From Thaumarchaeota archaeon CSP1-1 (GTDB lineage Archaea; Thermoproteota; Nitrososphaeria; Nitrososphaerales; Nitrosopumilaceae), in NCBI GenBank assembly GCA_001443365.1, contig LDXL01000006.1:53724-87386 (forward strand): a stretch of DNA of 33,663 bases. The letters run 5' to 3'. Positions 25,557 through 33,210 of this stretch are shown piece after piece. The position numbers were made by a program, and so were the translations under genes. The notes beneath the pieces are model-generated. The model was not told the origin of the DNA. It searched no databases and saw only the letters and a list, made by a program, of their open reading frames with translations. How positions within the stretch are numbered: the stretch's first letter is position 1; every line of letters starts with the position of its first letter.

Positions 25557-26588
25557 TTGGAATGTTTTGATCGCACTGATAATTTCTACGTGAACGTTAT
25601 AAGAAAAATCCCAATCTTACCAATTACGCAAGCAAATACCGAAATCAAGCCATTGATAAAGGAAAGCAACAGCGATCCACCAAAACGTTCTTGGTTGGAA
25701 CAAAGAATGTATGTAAATCAATTGAAGATAGAACACGACGAAAAAAATGAGTTAGATTCTATTAGACATATTGATTCTCTCAGTTCTCAACTATCTTCAA
25801 TATTGGGTCTTGAGGAAATGGAGGCACATGTTTACCTAAACCTTCTACGAATAGGCCCAATTTCAGCAAGTGCACTTGCAAAAGAAATTGATGTTGAACG
25901 CACCAAAACATATAGGACAATTGAAAAGCTTCTAAATCAAAACATAGTATCAACAACTTTTTCAAAGCCAAAACTTTGTGTAGCAACTAAACCAGAAGAG
26001 GTTCTAAAGATGATTTTACAGAGAAAAGAAGACGATTTAAAATTACTTAAAGATACGAGAGAAGATGTTGTCAAAAAAATTAAGGAAATGATTCCTAGCA
26101 ATCGTTTAAACAGCATGCCTACATTTCATATTATTCAGGGTAGAACAAATATTTATTCGAACATTAGTAAGTTAATAGAAAATTCTACTGATGATGTCTA
26201 TATCGTTACCACGCTTAAAGATATTTCAAGAATGTATCATACTAGTATCCCCGAAAAAATTAAGATTTGTGAAAAAAATGGTGGACAAGTTTTACTTCTA
26301 ACTGAGTTAAATGATGAGAATTTATTACCGTTTGTAAAACGTTTTGGTGCAACTGAGACAAGAGTCGGTAAAGTTCGCTCCAAAGGAAGAATGATAGTTG
26401 GAAAAAATAAACAAATGATCATGTCAGATGCAACAGCAAAGGACAATGAAAATTCTGGCATGGAATCAGACTTTGCATTCTCAACTAATTCTAATGAAAT
26501 GGTAAACAATATCCATACACTTTGCAACCTCTTGTGGAATAATTCAAAACCATTAACAATGAGTATAAAAAATAAGAAATTAAATTAA
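25557..26588 (+). CDS. TrmB-family transcriptional regulator (second copy)
   Basis: The N-terminal 75 residues are low in structure and the true start is uncertain: TTG at 25557, GTG at 25590 or ATG at 25708 are all possible. The TrmB winged helix-turn-helix follows (ILGLEEMEAHVYLNLLRIGPI, then ALAKEIDVERTKTYRTIEKLLNQNI), then a helical linker. A C-terminal effector-like domain has FHIIQGRTNIYSNISKLIE and VYIVTTLKDISRMY, resembling the PLD-like TrmB ligand domain. It differs from the 8555 regulator in length and in having an extra N-terminal extension. Regulated genes and ligand are unknown. Confidence 0.78.
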   Translation: MECFDRTDNFYVNVIRKIPILPITQANTEIKPLIKESNSDPPKRSWLEQRMYVNQLKIEHDEKNELDSIRHIDSLSSQLSSILGLEEMEAHVYLNLLRIGPISASALAKEIDVERTKTYRTIEKLLNQNIVSTTFSKPKLCVATKPEEVLKMILQRKEDDLKLLKDTREDVVKKIKEMIPSNRLNSMPTFHIIQGRTNIYSNISKLIENSTDDVYIVTTLKDISRMYHTSIPEKIKICEKNGGQVLLLTELNDENLLPFVKRFGATETRVGKVRSKGRMIVGKNKQMIMSDATAKDNENSGMESDFAFSTNSNEMVNNIHTLCNLLWNNSKPLTMSIKNKKLN

Positions 26589-26628
26589 CCAAAGTCAAAA
26601 ACTGACAAATTTATTTGTAATAAAACAA

Positions 26629-26670
26629 CCAAGAACTACGGCAGAGATTTATTCTGTCCGCGTTCTTTGG
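26629..26670. repeat. Imperfect 42-nt hairpin in the gene-free stretch after the TrmB gene
   Basis: CCAAGAAC (26629-26636) pairs with GTTCTTTGG (26662-26670), with one bulged T. Inside, CGG-CAGA (26639-26645) pairs with TCTG-T-CCG (26653-26660) around a 7-nt loop. An inverted TAGAAT/ATTCTA follows immediately (26671-26684). An A/T-rich TATA-like stretch lies just upstream, so a small RNA or the structured 3' end of the TrmB transcript are both possible. Confidence 0.35.
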
Positions 26671-26783
26671 TAGAATGAATTCTAAATTAATTTTATGACT
26701 GGAGATAATAGGTAATTTGTGTGCAATTGAGACACCTTAGCAATTAATTAAAAATCAGTATTTTCTTAGATGTGAATTTTTTT

Positions 26784-26813
26784 GAGAATAGGGTGAAAAA
26801 AGGCCCTATTCTC
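26784..26813. repeat. Perfect 10-bp inverted repeat
   Basis: GAGAATAGGG (26784-26793) and CCCTATTCTC (26804-26813) form a perfect 10-bp stem with a 10-nt loop. On the plus strand the T-run precedes the stem, and on the minus strand the stem is followed by A, so it is not a simple intrinsic terminator in either direction. The rest of 26589-26973 shows no gene that I can support. Confidence 0.45.
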
Positions 26814-26973
26814 CTGACTTATCCTCAAAGAACATAGGAGTGTCTGGTTTGAAACGTGTGGATTAGTTCCTGACATAATATACAATTATTACGATTAAGT
26901 CTGCGTATGATCACTTTGATCAAACATCTAATAAAACGAATTTCTAGATTCCGACAATAGTTTTAAAGTTCAA

Positions 26974-27087
26974 TTAAGTGATTTGGGTAGTGCAATGTTC
27001 GCACCTAACACCTCTTTTTGGCCTATCAGTTTTAAAGTCAAGTGGGATGTCTTTGCCTCTTTTACACATTGGGCATACCATTAACAT
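26974..27087 (-). CDS. Tiny zinc-ribbon protein (37 aa)
   Basis: From ATG at 27087 the frame reads MLMVCPMCKRGKDIPLDFKT, then DRPKRGVRCEHCTTQIT, with two CxxC knuckles (CPMC and CEHC) separated by about 20 residues: a minimal zinc ribbon. A second ATG at 27081 is an alternative start. It lies downstream of the DsbA-like gene on the same strand, with a gap of 67 nt. Function is unknown. Confidence 0.6.
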   Translation of the reverse strand: MLMVCPMCKRGKDIPLDFKTDRPKRGVRCEHCTTQIT

Positions 27088-27154
27088 TATTTTTAAGCAC
27101 CCAAAAATCATTTATTAATTTTAGCTAGCTTTTTCTGTTAAAAATGTAAATTTA

Positions 27155-28129
27155 TTAGCTTAGTGAATTTATGGCGGCATCAAACACAATTGATGGTTGT
27201 GGACCAGCAATTTTTTTAATATCGCCCTCTGGTCCAATTATGAAGAAATATGGGGTTCCTACTACGCCAAGTGAAGCGCCAACCTCGGTGTTATGAGATA
27301 CCCTGTCAGCATATATTCCAGAATCTAAACATTCGTTAAACATTTCGGCATCAAGTTCAAGGTCTGTTGCAAATTGTTTTAGTGCATCCATGTTTGCCCA
27401 ACCATCCTGGATTCCCGCTTGGTTATTGTATAAAGTAGAATGGTACTCGATAAATTTTCCTTGATCATCTGCACAATATGTTGCTTGAGCAGCAGCGATT
27501 GAATCATCACCAAGCCATGCAGAATCTAAAAAGTAAAGCTTTGCAATACCTTTCGTTATGTAATTGGAAGTGATTTTTGATTTTTCGTTTTGGAACCAGC
27601 CTTTACATTTTGGACACTGATAATCTCCAAATTCAATAATTGTTATAGGCGCATCTTCATCACCTTCAACTGGTGCAGCCATAGATAGATCAACACCTCC
27701 AATTGTAAATGATTCTTCTTCCATTGTTTCTTCTGGTAGTCCTTGCTCTTCACCCATCGATAATCCCTCAGATAGTTCTATTATCTTCTCATTAGTTGCG
27801 TTTTCCGTTGTTTCATCTTCTATTGTTTCGTTTTCTATTGTTTCGTCTTCTATTGTTTCATCTTCTTCATCATCAAGAACGATGGATCCCCAACCTGCAT
27901 CAGATAATTTCATAGAAGTGGAAGATTTAACGCATGTAGCAGCCCCGTTTGTTGAGCGAATCATCAAGACCAAACCGGATTTACACACTACATCATCTGC
28001 AGCAACACCAGATGCCATCTGTTGGCGAGGAGACATGATGTCTTGTGCATTTACACTTAACATCGATGGAGATAAGAATAATCCTAGAGCTATAATAGCT
28101 ACAAAAGCGGTATTGGTCACAGAATTCAT
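27155..28129 (-). CDS. Secreted DsbA-like thioredoxin-fold protein with an extra N-terminal Cys/Trp module
   Basis: A signal peptide (residues 1-28; AFVAIIALGLFLSPSMLSVNAQ) is followed by a small module with C49, C66, V67, K68 and a terminal GW (79-80). Next comes an acidic linker built from ETIED-like repeats (91-115), then a thioredoxin-fold domain (about 148-324) of the DsbA/DSBA-oxidoreductase_4 family. It has active-site CPKC at 172-175 and the cis-proline loop GTPYFF (P293). The family forms or isomerises disulfides in secreted proteins. TATA-like ttaagtatc lies about 26 nt before the ATG, so the message is probably leaderless. The N-terminal module reappears at the end of the surface protein at 30188-31423. 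Confidence 0.88.
   Translation of the reverse strand: MNSVTNTAFVAIIALGLFLSPSMLSVNAQDIMSPRQQMASGVAADDVVCKSGLVLMIRSTNGAATCVKSSTSMKLSDAGWGSIVLDDEEDETIEDETIENETIEDETTENATNEKIIELSEGLSMGEEQGLPEETMEEESFTIGGVDLSMAAPVEGDEDAPITIIEFGDYQCPKCKGWFQNEKSKITSNYITKGIAKLYFLDSAWLGDDSIAAAQATYCADDQGKFIEYHSTLYNNQAGIQDGWANMDALKQFATDLELDAEMFNECLDSGIYADRVSHNTEVGASLGVVGTPYFFIIGPEGDIKKIAGPQPSIVFDAAINSLS
27809..27868 (-). repeat. Four tandem 15-nt units in the DsbA-like gene
   Basis: Plus-strand units close to tgtttcatcttctat repeat four times with one to three changes each. They encode the acidic, Thr-rich linker (E-T-I-E-D/N units) between the N-terminal module and the thioredoxin domain. Linkers of this type vary in copy number between relatives. 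Confidence 0.7.
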
Positions 28130-28246
28130 AGTGTAGAATAGGAAAATAGATACTTAAGCTAATCGTTAAGTTCCACTTTGGAACAAATTTACTTATAAAA
28201 TTTCCAGAGTCCTTATTGATTAACTAAACAAAGTGTTTCTGGGCAT

Positions 28247-28291
28247 ATGATGGAGGGGCAATCTCATCAAAAAATGGAGAGGATGAAATGA
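28247..28291 (+). other. Possible 14-codon leader ORF overlapping the next start by ATGA
   Basis: ATG at 28247 opens MMEGQSHQKMERMK and stops at TGA 28289-28291, overlapping the ATG of the next gene in the arrangement ATGA. The mini-ORF also carries the GGAGAGG ribosome-binding sequence of that gene. It may be a coupled leader peptide or simply leader sequence. Confidence 0.3.
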
Positions 28292-28533
28292 TCATTCTCC
28301 CTATTACGCAATTGCAGATGATTTTATCAATGGTAATTGCAGAAGTTTTCCTACTAGGTGATCCTAACTATATTGTAAGGATTGGGTCTGAAAACTACTT
28401 TAGCCTAGCAGTTGGAGCATTTATTGGAGGCATTTTCATTTTTGTCTTAATAGCAATAAAATTTGGAAGTAGAGTGCAATTCAAAGAACTACGTCCTAAA
28501 GAAAAGATTGTAGTTAAAGTAAGACAGAGTTAA
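28288..28533 (+). CDS. Small membrane protein, unknown function
   Basis: This 81-residue protein has two hydrophobic segments (LQMILSMVIAEVFLL and FSLAVGAFIGGIFIFVLIAIKFG) and a basic cytoplasmic tail (ELRPKEKIVVKVRQS). GGAGAGG lies 7 nt before the ATG, a good Shine-Dalgarno site. The gene is convergent with the beta-CASP nuclease and overlaps its stop by 4 nt. No family recognised. Confidence 0.6.
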   Translation: MIILPITQLQMILSMVIAEVFLLGDPNYIVRIGSENYFSLAVGAFIGGIFIFVLIAIKFGSRVQFKELRPKEKIVVKVRQS

Positions 28534-29492
28534 ACATAGTCATCAAGGGATTGCTCACGTAACGGTTGCGCATCAATACCAATTTTTTTAAGGTGGGATG
28601 CAAATTCTTCTACAAAGCCATGAATTGTATACACCTTTTCTGCTCCTGTTTTATGTACTAGTTCTACAAGTTCATTAAAATCACAGTGATCACTGAGGGG
28701 AATAGAATAATCTGACCGTCTTCCAAATGAAAATCGCGAAGATTTAGCCCAGCCGCTAAATCCAATTGTAACTGCATCATATTTTTCCTTCATGTGTTTT
28801 ATGAATTGATTTTTTTGGGACATCATTGGGGCAACCATAACCCATGGTTTTTTATCTAAGAACCCACCAGATTCAGCTTCAGTGTGACCCATGCCTTCTT
28901 CGAGAGTTACACCTAACTTTCGGTGTAGGTCATTCATTTTTTTTACAGAATCGTGATAGTATAGGGGTTTCCAATGTCCAAAGATACTAGAAATTGTTTG
29001 AGCTTTGCCCAACTGATATCCTAGTAAAATTACGGGCTTTCCTTTTGAATAGAGATCAGATATAATTTCGTTTACCGTGATTTTGATTTCATCAATTTTA
29101 GGAAAAATAAATTCAGGAAGTCCAAATGTGCATTCTGTGATTAGCGTTTTACATTTTGGAATTGCCGCCGCTTTTAGAAAAGCTCTTTCCCTGGTGCAAA
29201 TGTCTCCAGTGTAAAATACATCGTCAAACAACAAGCCTTTTGCTCCCAAAATGTGTCCACTGTCAATTAAAGAAAAATCATCCATCGCATCAACGAAATT
29301 TTCCATTCTAAAACCACGAAGACTGGCAATTTCGTTAGTTTCCATTGATGACAGTATTATGCCTCCATTTTGGGAAGGGAGATGATCAGAATGTGCATGA
29401 GAAATAAAATTTATTCCTTCAGAGGCCACATTTTTCGGATCAAGATAGATCTGCATCCCATCTAGTTGGTATACAATCCCATTTTTTGTCAT
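28530..29492 (-). CDS. Metallo-beta-lactamase/beta-CASP-type nuclease (exonuclease-like)
   Basis: The metallo-beta-lactamase motif HAHSDH (32-37) is followed by SGHILGAKG, the metal-bridging Asp in FYTGDIC, and the beta-CASP-type helical part (TFGLPEFIFP, PVILLGYQLGKAQTI). A conserved C-terminal SDHCDFNELVELV and YTIHG follow. This resembles the YSH1-type mRNA 3'-processing exonucleases annotated in archaea and the DNA-ligase-associated exonucleases. Substrate (RNA or DNA) is not decided by sequence. I preferred the ATG at 29492; the TTG at 29510 would add six residues and would make the transcript nearly leaderless. It is divergent from purN. Confidence 0.82.
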   Translation of the reverse strand: MTKNGIVYQLDGMQIYLDPKNVASEGINFISHAHSDHLPSQNGGIILSSMETNEIASLRGFRMENFVDAMDDFSLIDSGHILGAKGLLFDDVFYTGDICTRERAFLKAAAIPKCKTLITECTFGLPEFIFPKIDEIKITVNEIISDLYSKGKPVILLGYQLGKAQTISSIFGHWKPLYYHDSVKKMNDLHRKLGVTLEEGMGHTEAESGGFLDKKPWVMVAPMMSQKNQFIKHMKEKYDAVTIGFSGWAKSSRFSFGRRSDYSIPLSDHCDFNELVELVHKTGAEKVYTIHGFVEEFASHLKKIGIDAQPLREQSLDDYV

Positions 29493-29533
29493 ACGTATAC
29501 TTCGTGGCAAACAAAAACACGATAGTTAGATTT

Positions 29534-29542
29534 GATATAAAT
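29534..29542. promoter_or_regulatory. Shared TATA element between the beta-CASP nuclease and purN
   Basis: gatataaat reads as a TATA box on the plus strand, about 33 nt before the TTG of purN. On the minus strand (atttatatc) it lies about 25-28 nt before the TTG at 29510. A nearly symmetric TATA box in a 78-nt divergent gap could serve both genes. Confidence 0.4.
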
Positions 29543-29570
29543 TGCAGGATTAAACAAGTGTTGACTATAC

Positions 29571-30191
29571 TTGCAAAATCTTGCAATTTTGATTTCTGGA
29601 AGAGGGAGTAATATGGAGGCCATTTTGAAGACCATAAAAATGAAAAAAATTCCAATAAAACCTAAAGTAGTAATATCTAACAAACCGGATGCAAAAGGCC
29701 TTAAAATTGCACAAAGGCTTGGAGTCAATACTGAAGTAGTCGATAGCTCAGGCTTTAATGGAGATAGATGGGAGTATGACAAAAAGATTGTATCTATTCT
29801 TTCAAAATATGGGGTTACACCAAAAAATGGACTAGTTTGTCTTGCAGGGTTTATGAGAATAATTAGTCCACAGTTTATTAGAAAATATAAGAATCACATA
29901 ATGAATATTCATCCTGCTCTGTTACCATCTTTTTCTGGATTGAATGCTCAGAAACAAGCTGTCAAGTATGGAGCAAAATATTCAGGATGTACGGTGCATT
30001 TTGTTGACGAAAGAGTTGATACTGGACCAGTAATTTTACAGGCGGTTGTAAAGGTAAATGATAATGACACAGAAGAAACTCTTTCAAAGAAAATTCTAAT
30101 AAAAGAACATCAAATGTATCCAAAAGCTGTAAAATTATTTGCAGAAAAAAAGATTAGAATTTCAGGTAGACGCACTATAATTAAAGACTAG
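29571..30191 (+). CDS. purN: Phosphoribosylglycinamide formyltransferase
   Basis: PurN transfers the formyl group of 10-formyl-tetrahydrofolate to GAR in purine synthesis. The phosphate-binding GRGSN (10-14) and the catalytic residues N112 and H114 (MNIHPALLPSF) and D150 (ERVDTGPVI) match the N106/H108/D144 set of the E. coli enzyme. Length 206 is normal. The start is TTG; a stop lies in frame just upstream, so no earlier start is possible. The stop overlaps that of the convergent gene by 4 nt. folD, which makes folate one-carbon units, starts about 3 kb downstream. Confidence 0.95.
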   Translation: MQNLAILISGRGSNMEAILKTIKMKKIPIKPKVVISNKPDAKGLKIAQRLGVNTEVVDSSGFNGDRWEYDKKIVSILSKYGVTPKNGLVCLAGFMRIISPQFIRKYKNHIMNIHPALLPSFSGLNAQKQAVKYGAKYSGCTVHFVDERVDTGPVILQAVVKVNDNDTEETLSKKILIKEHQMYPKAVKLFAEKKIRISGRRTIIKD

Positions 30192-31423
30192 GCTCTAACC
30201 CAACCTCTTTCTAGTAGCTTTTCTGCAGTCTTAGGTTTGACGCATGCTGGAGACCCATCATATTTGAAAATTTTCACAAAACCTTCTTTGCATACAATCT
30301 CAACAAGTTGTTTAGAACGCAAGTTTTCTTCATTAAGAGGAAGATTTACAGAATTTTTTGGCATATTAACCATATCAGGAGAAAATGTATCTTGATATAC
30401 AACTAAGAAGGCACCCAGTCCTCTTTGGGTATATTCAAATTCTATTTTCTCATCTACATCAATTCTTTGACCATTAACGGTTCTTGGAATTTCTATTACG
30501 GTATAAAAAATTCCAGTATTATCTCCTGTTTCTCTTAGTGCGGAGGGTTGTGGATTAAACTCATTTTGAACACCGCCAGTTGGTCCCAATGTTGTTCTTA
30601 TATTTTCTGATTCAAATTGGATTAGATCTAAAGTATAGGATTCGGCTCTATCAGAATCTAAATTCAAATTTGAATCATAAAGTAATATTGTTAGAGGATG
30701 GCCAATTCGTACAGTTTTTGAAGTGGCGATTTTTTCTGAACTTGAACCAAGCGATGGAGGTGAATTCAAAACACTAAATGTTGCGGATGCGGTAACTTTT
30801 CTAGAGTTGCCTGATGCATCGGTTGGTTCAGTATATTCAACTAAAAGAACATCACCTTGTAATATACAGTGTCTTGAAGATGCACTAGAGTCATCAAATC
30901 TAATTTGGGCTTCACTTGAAACTTGGCATTTAGAACTTTCTGGACCATCCGTATTTTTTATCGAAACACCAAATTCGAAAATTCCAGATGTGGGGGATGT
31001 TTCTGTGATTGGACCAAATTGTTTTATCTGAGATTTTTCTGAAGGCAAATCAGCAATAGGTTCTGAATCAAGTTGTCCAGAATTAGATGATTTTCCTCCT
31101 GCATATCCTAAAACAACTGACTCACCTCTCATAATTGAAATCTTAACAGGACCTACACCAGATTCTCCAAAAATGTCTTGTGCAATTTGGTCTATACCAG
31201 TTGGAGAGGTGTTAAAATCAGGATCAAAAATTCTAATGCTGATTTTGAGTTCATTTGATTCGACAGGAATTGGATATGTGCTTTTGTCTAGTCCGATCGT
31301 TGCAGAATGTCCTTTTATTTCTGCATCCCCATTAACAATAGGGGTAGATACAAAGAGTGTTAGTGATAATAAAATCACTATGAAAACGCTAGAAAAACTA
31401 TTGATTTTTCCTAACACAGCCAA
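30188..31423 (-). CDS. Secreted Ig-like surface protein with a C-terminal Cys/Trp module
   Basis: An N-terminal signal segment (FSSVFIVILLSLTLFVSTPIVNGD) is followed by beta-sandwich repeats. Each carries a 'DPDFN'/'DSNLN' Asp-Asn motif and a TGIF- or SGIF-type strand (SGIFEFGVSI, TGIFYTVIEI), the pattern of thaumarchaeal and haloarchaeal surface-layer-like domains. The last 34 residues form C378...C394-VKPKT-KL-RGW, which resembles the module in the DsbA-like protein. The 411-residue protein is probably cell-surface or periplasmic. The start is TTG at 31423, about 20 nt after TATA-like ttttataatt. It is divergent from a second protein of the same fold. Confidence 0.75.
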   Translation of the reverse strand: MAVLGKINSFSSVFIVILLSLTLFVSTPIVNGDAEIKGHSATIGLDKSTYPIPVESNELKISIRIFDPDFNTSPTGIDQIAQDIFGESGVGPVKISIMRGESVVLGYAGGKSSNSGQLDSEPIADLPSEKSQIKQFGPITETSPTSGIFEFGVSIKNTDGPESSKCQVSSEAQIRFDDSSASSRHCILQGDVLLVEYTEPTDASGNSRKVTASATFSVLNSPPSLGSSSEKIATSKTVRIGHPLTILLYDSNLNLDSDRAESYTLDLIQFESENIRTTLGPTGGVQNEFNPQPSALRETGDNTGIFYTVIEIPRTVNGQRIDVDEKIEFEYTQRGLGAFLVVYQDTFSPDMVNMPKNSVNLPLNEENLRSKQLVEIVCKEGFVKIFKYDGSPACVKPKTAEKLLERGWVRA

Positions 31424-31437
31424 AAACCTTTGGGATA

Positions 31438-31448
31438 ATTATAAAACA
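31438..31448 (-). promoter_or_regulatory. Putative TATA box of the minus-strand surface protein
   Basis: The minus strand reads gttttataatt about 20 nt before the TTG start at 31423. It is close to the archaeal consensus. Confidence 0.4.
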
Positions 31449-31525
31449 TTACTCTTGTTTTGTTCCTGAGTCTATTATACTGGATATAATTCAATGAATA
31501 AATCAGCCTACTTTCCTATGTAAGA

Positions 31526-32716
31526 ATGAATTTGATAGAACTTGTACTAATTCTTGCTCCATTATTGGTTTTTAATGCATACGCTGAGGATTTACCAGAT
31601 TATTACAACCCATATGCACCTATTTTCACCGATAAAGAGGTGTATACATGGACAGATAAGATTGGTATAACTATAGTTGCGCCAAGTTGGGATGCTAACA
31701 AATATGGTATTGATTCAATTGGAACTCAAGAAGGACATTTGATTAAAATTTCATCCGCTGATATTACATTAGAGCCATACAAATTAACCGAAACTGAAAC
31801 AAGTAGTGGGATATTTACTGGTGAAGTGACTCTTACAGGGTTTTTACATGATGTAGATGGAGATGGTAGACCAGATACAAATCCTATGACTAGTGGTAGC
31901 GGACCAACTAATGGTTTTTTGGAAACTCAACGAGATGGAGGAATTACAATTTCGTTTGAGTTTGCTGATGGAGTAGTCTTAACTAAATCTGTAAAAGTTA
32001 GTTGGAATGTTGGAGAGATAAGATTCATGAAGTCTGATTATTCAATAGATGAAACAGCAATAATACAAGTAATAGATCTTGACATGAATCTCAATCCAGA
32101 AGGAATTGATCAAATTGAAGTGAATATTTCATCAGATTCTGATGCTGCAGGAATTCTTGTTAAGGCTATAGAAACATCTGAGAATTCAGGATTGTTTGAA
32201 GCATCTATTTCATTTACCCAAAGCCAACCTTCTAGCGGCAATAGATTATTTGCAATGCCAGATGATTCACTACAAGCAAAATATGATGACCACACACTTC
32301 CTTCACCTTATAGTATATCAGACAATTTAGAAATTTCAAGTGAGTCAAAATTTGTTTCAAATATTCCACCAATTGAGAGAATTTCAATAGTGAATAGTTT
32401 TATCGCCGATAGTTCTGGAAATTTAATTAGCGCTCCTACGAGGAATGAACAACTTCAAATTGCTGGAACTGTTCATAATAACCAAAATTACGAACAGAAT
32501 TTTGTTTTCATAATACAGATAAAAGAATCTGAAGGAGCTGTTGTATCATTATCCTGGATTGAAGGACAAATGTCTGCAAATCAAAATTTTGAAGTATCAC
32601 AATCATGGAATCCCGTAAAAGCTGGGAACTATACAGTTGAAACATTTGTTTGGACTTCGTTAAGTGAGTCCATTCCACTTTCACCTATTCTGAGGCAATC
32701 ATACTTTATTCAATAA
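31526..32716 (+). CDS. Secreted Ig-like surface protein
   Basis: The signal peptide (LIELVLILAPLLVFNAYAED, residues about 3-22) is followed by at least two beta-sandwich units with the same markers as the divergent neighbour: SGIFTGEVTL with DVDGDGRPDTN, and DLDMNLNPEGIDQIEVNI with SGLFEASISF. A calcium-binding-like DGDGRPD lies near residue 110. The C-terminal 100 residues look like a fibronectin-type or CARDB domain (LQIAGTVHNNQNYEQNFVF, AGNYTVETFVW). There is no C-terminal Cys/Trp module and no membrane anchor. TATA-like gatataat lies about 40 nt before the ATG. Surface role inferred. Confidence 0.75.
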   Translation: MNLIELVLILAPLLVFNAYAEDLPDYYNPYAPIFTDKEVYTWTDKIGITIVAPSWDANKYGIDSIGTQEGHLIKISSADITLEPYKLTETETSSGIFTGEVTLTGFLHDVDGDGRPDTNPMTSGSGPTNGFLETQRDGGITISFEFADGVVLTKSVKVSWNVGEIRFMKSDYSIDETAIIQVIDLDMNLNPEGIDQIEVNISSDSDAAGILVKAIETSENSGLFEASISFTQSQPSSGNRLFAMPDDSLQAKYDDHTLPSPYSISDNLEISSESKFVSNIPPIERISIVNSFIADSSGNLISAPTRNEQLQIAGTVHNNQNYEQNFVFIIQIKESEGAVVSLSWIEGQMSANQNFEVSQSWNPVKAGNYTVETFVWTSLSESIPLSPILRQSYFIQ

Positions 32717-32794
32717 AATTAGGTAAAAACGTTTTATGTCCATAACATGTTATTAGTTAATTAGAAAAAACTTCACAAAAATCAGTAATTGTTT

Positions 32795-33121
32795 CTACGA
32801 ATCTGGACCACCAAAAAAATACAGCACTATAAGATCTTTGGTATTTCCAAAAAAGTTATGCTCTACGTTTTTTGCAACAAAAAAAACCTTACCTTCTGAA
32901 ACTGCATAGTCTTTTTTGTTAATTTTGAGATATCCGTTGCCTCTGATAATATAGTAAATTTCATCACTATCATGTGGTTCTTGTGTATCTTCTCCTCCAG
33001 GTTTTAAAAATAAAATTCCTGCGGCAAGACTGTCTCTGTTAATAAAAGTATGAAAATATTCTTCATTGTTTTTTTTAATTTTATCAAGGTATTCATTAGT
33101 GTCAAATTCTAAATTCATCAA
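32795..33121 (-). CDS. Small cupin-domain protein
   Basis: The single cupin barrel (108 residues) has the two conserved motifs. Motif 1 is PHDSDEIYYIIRGNGYL with metal ligands H50 and E54. Motif 2 is EGKVFFVAKNVEHNFFG with H88. One His of the usual H-x-H pair in motif 1 is replaced (H-D-S-D-E), so the metal site is HxxxE...H. Substrate is unknown; such proteins range from isomerases to sensors. The gene is divergent from folD. Confidence 0.8.
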   Translation of the reverse strand: MMNLEFDTNEYLDKIKKNNEEYFHTFINRDSLAAGILFLKPGGEDTQEPHDSDEIYYIIRGNGYLKINKKDYAVSEGKVFFVAKNVEHNFFGNTKDLIVLYFFGGPDS

Positions 33122-33210
33122 CGATATTGTTAATGCTTTATCTTTAAAGATTGACTCATATTCTTAGATTTAGACCTAGAATTAAATATCAACATCAAGA
33201 CACAAGTATA

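Noticed and set aside
26784-26813. Rho-independent terminator
   Set aside because: The T-run lies before the stem on the plus strand and there is none after it on the minus strand.
27809-27868. CRISPR-like array
   Set aside because: The 15-nt units are contiguous, in frame and encode a protein linker; there are no spacers.
30580-31469. Plus-strand open frames opposite the surface protein gene
   Set aside because: They are shadows of the minus-strand gene, without family features or starts supported by promoters.
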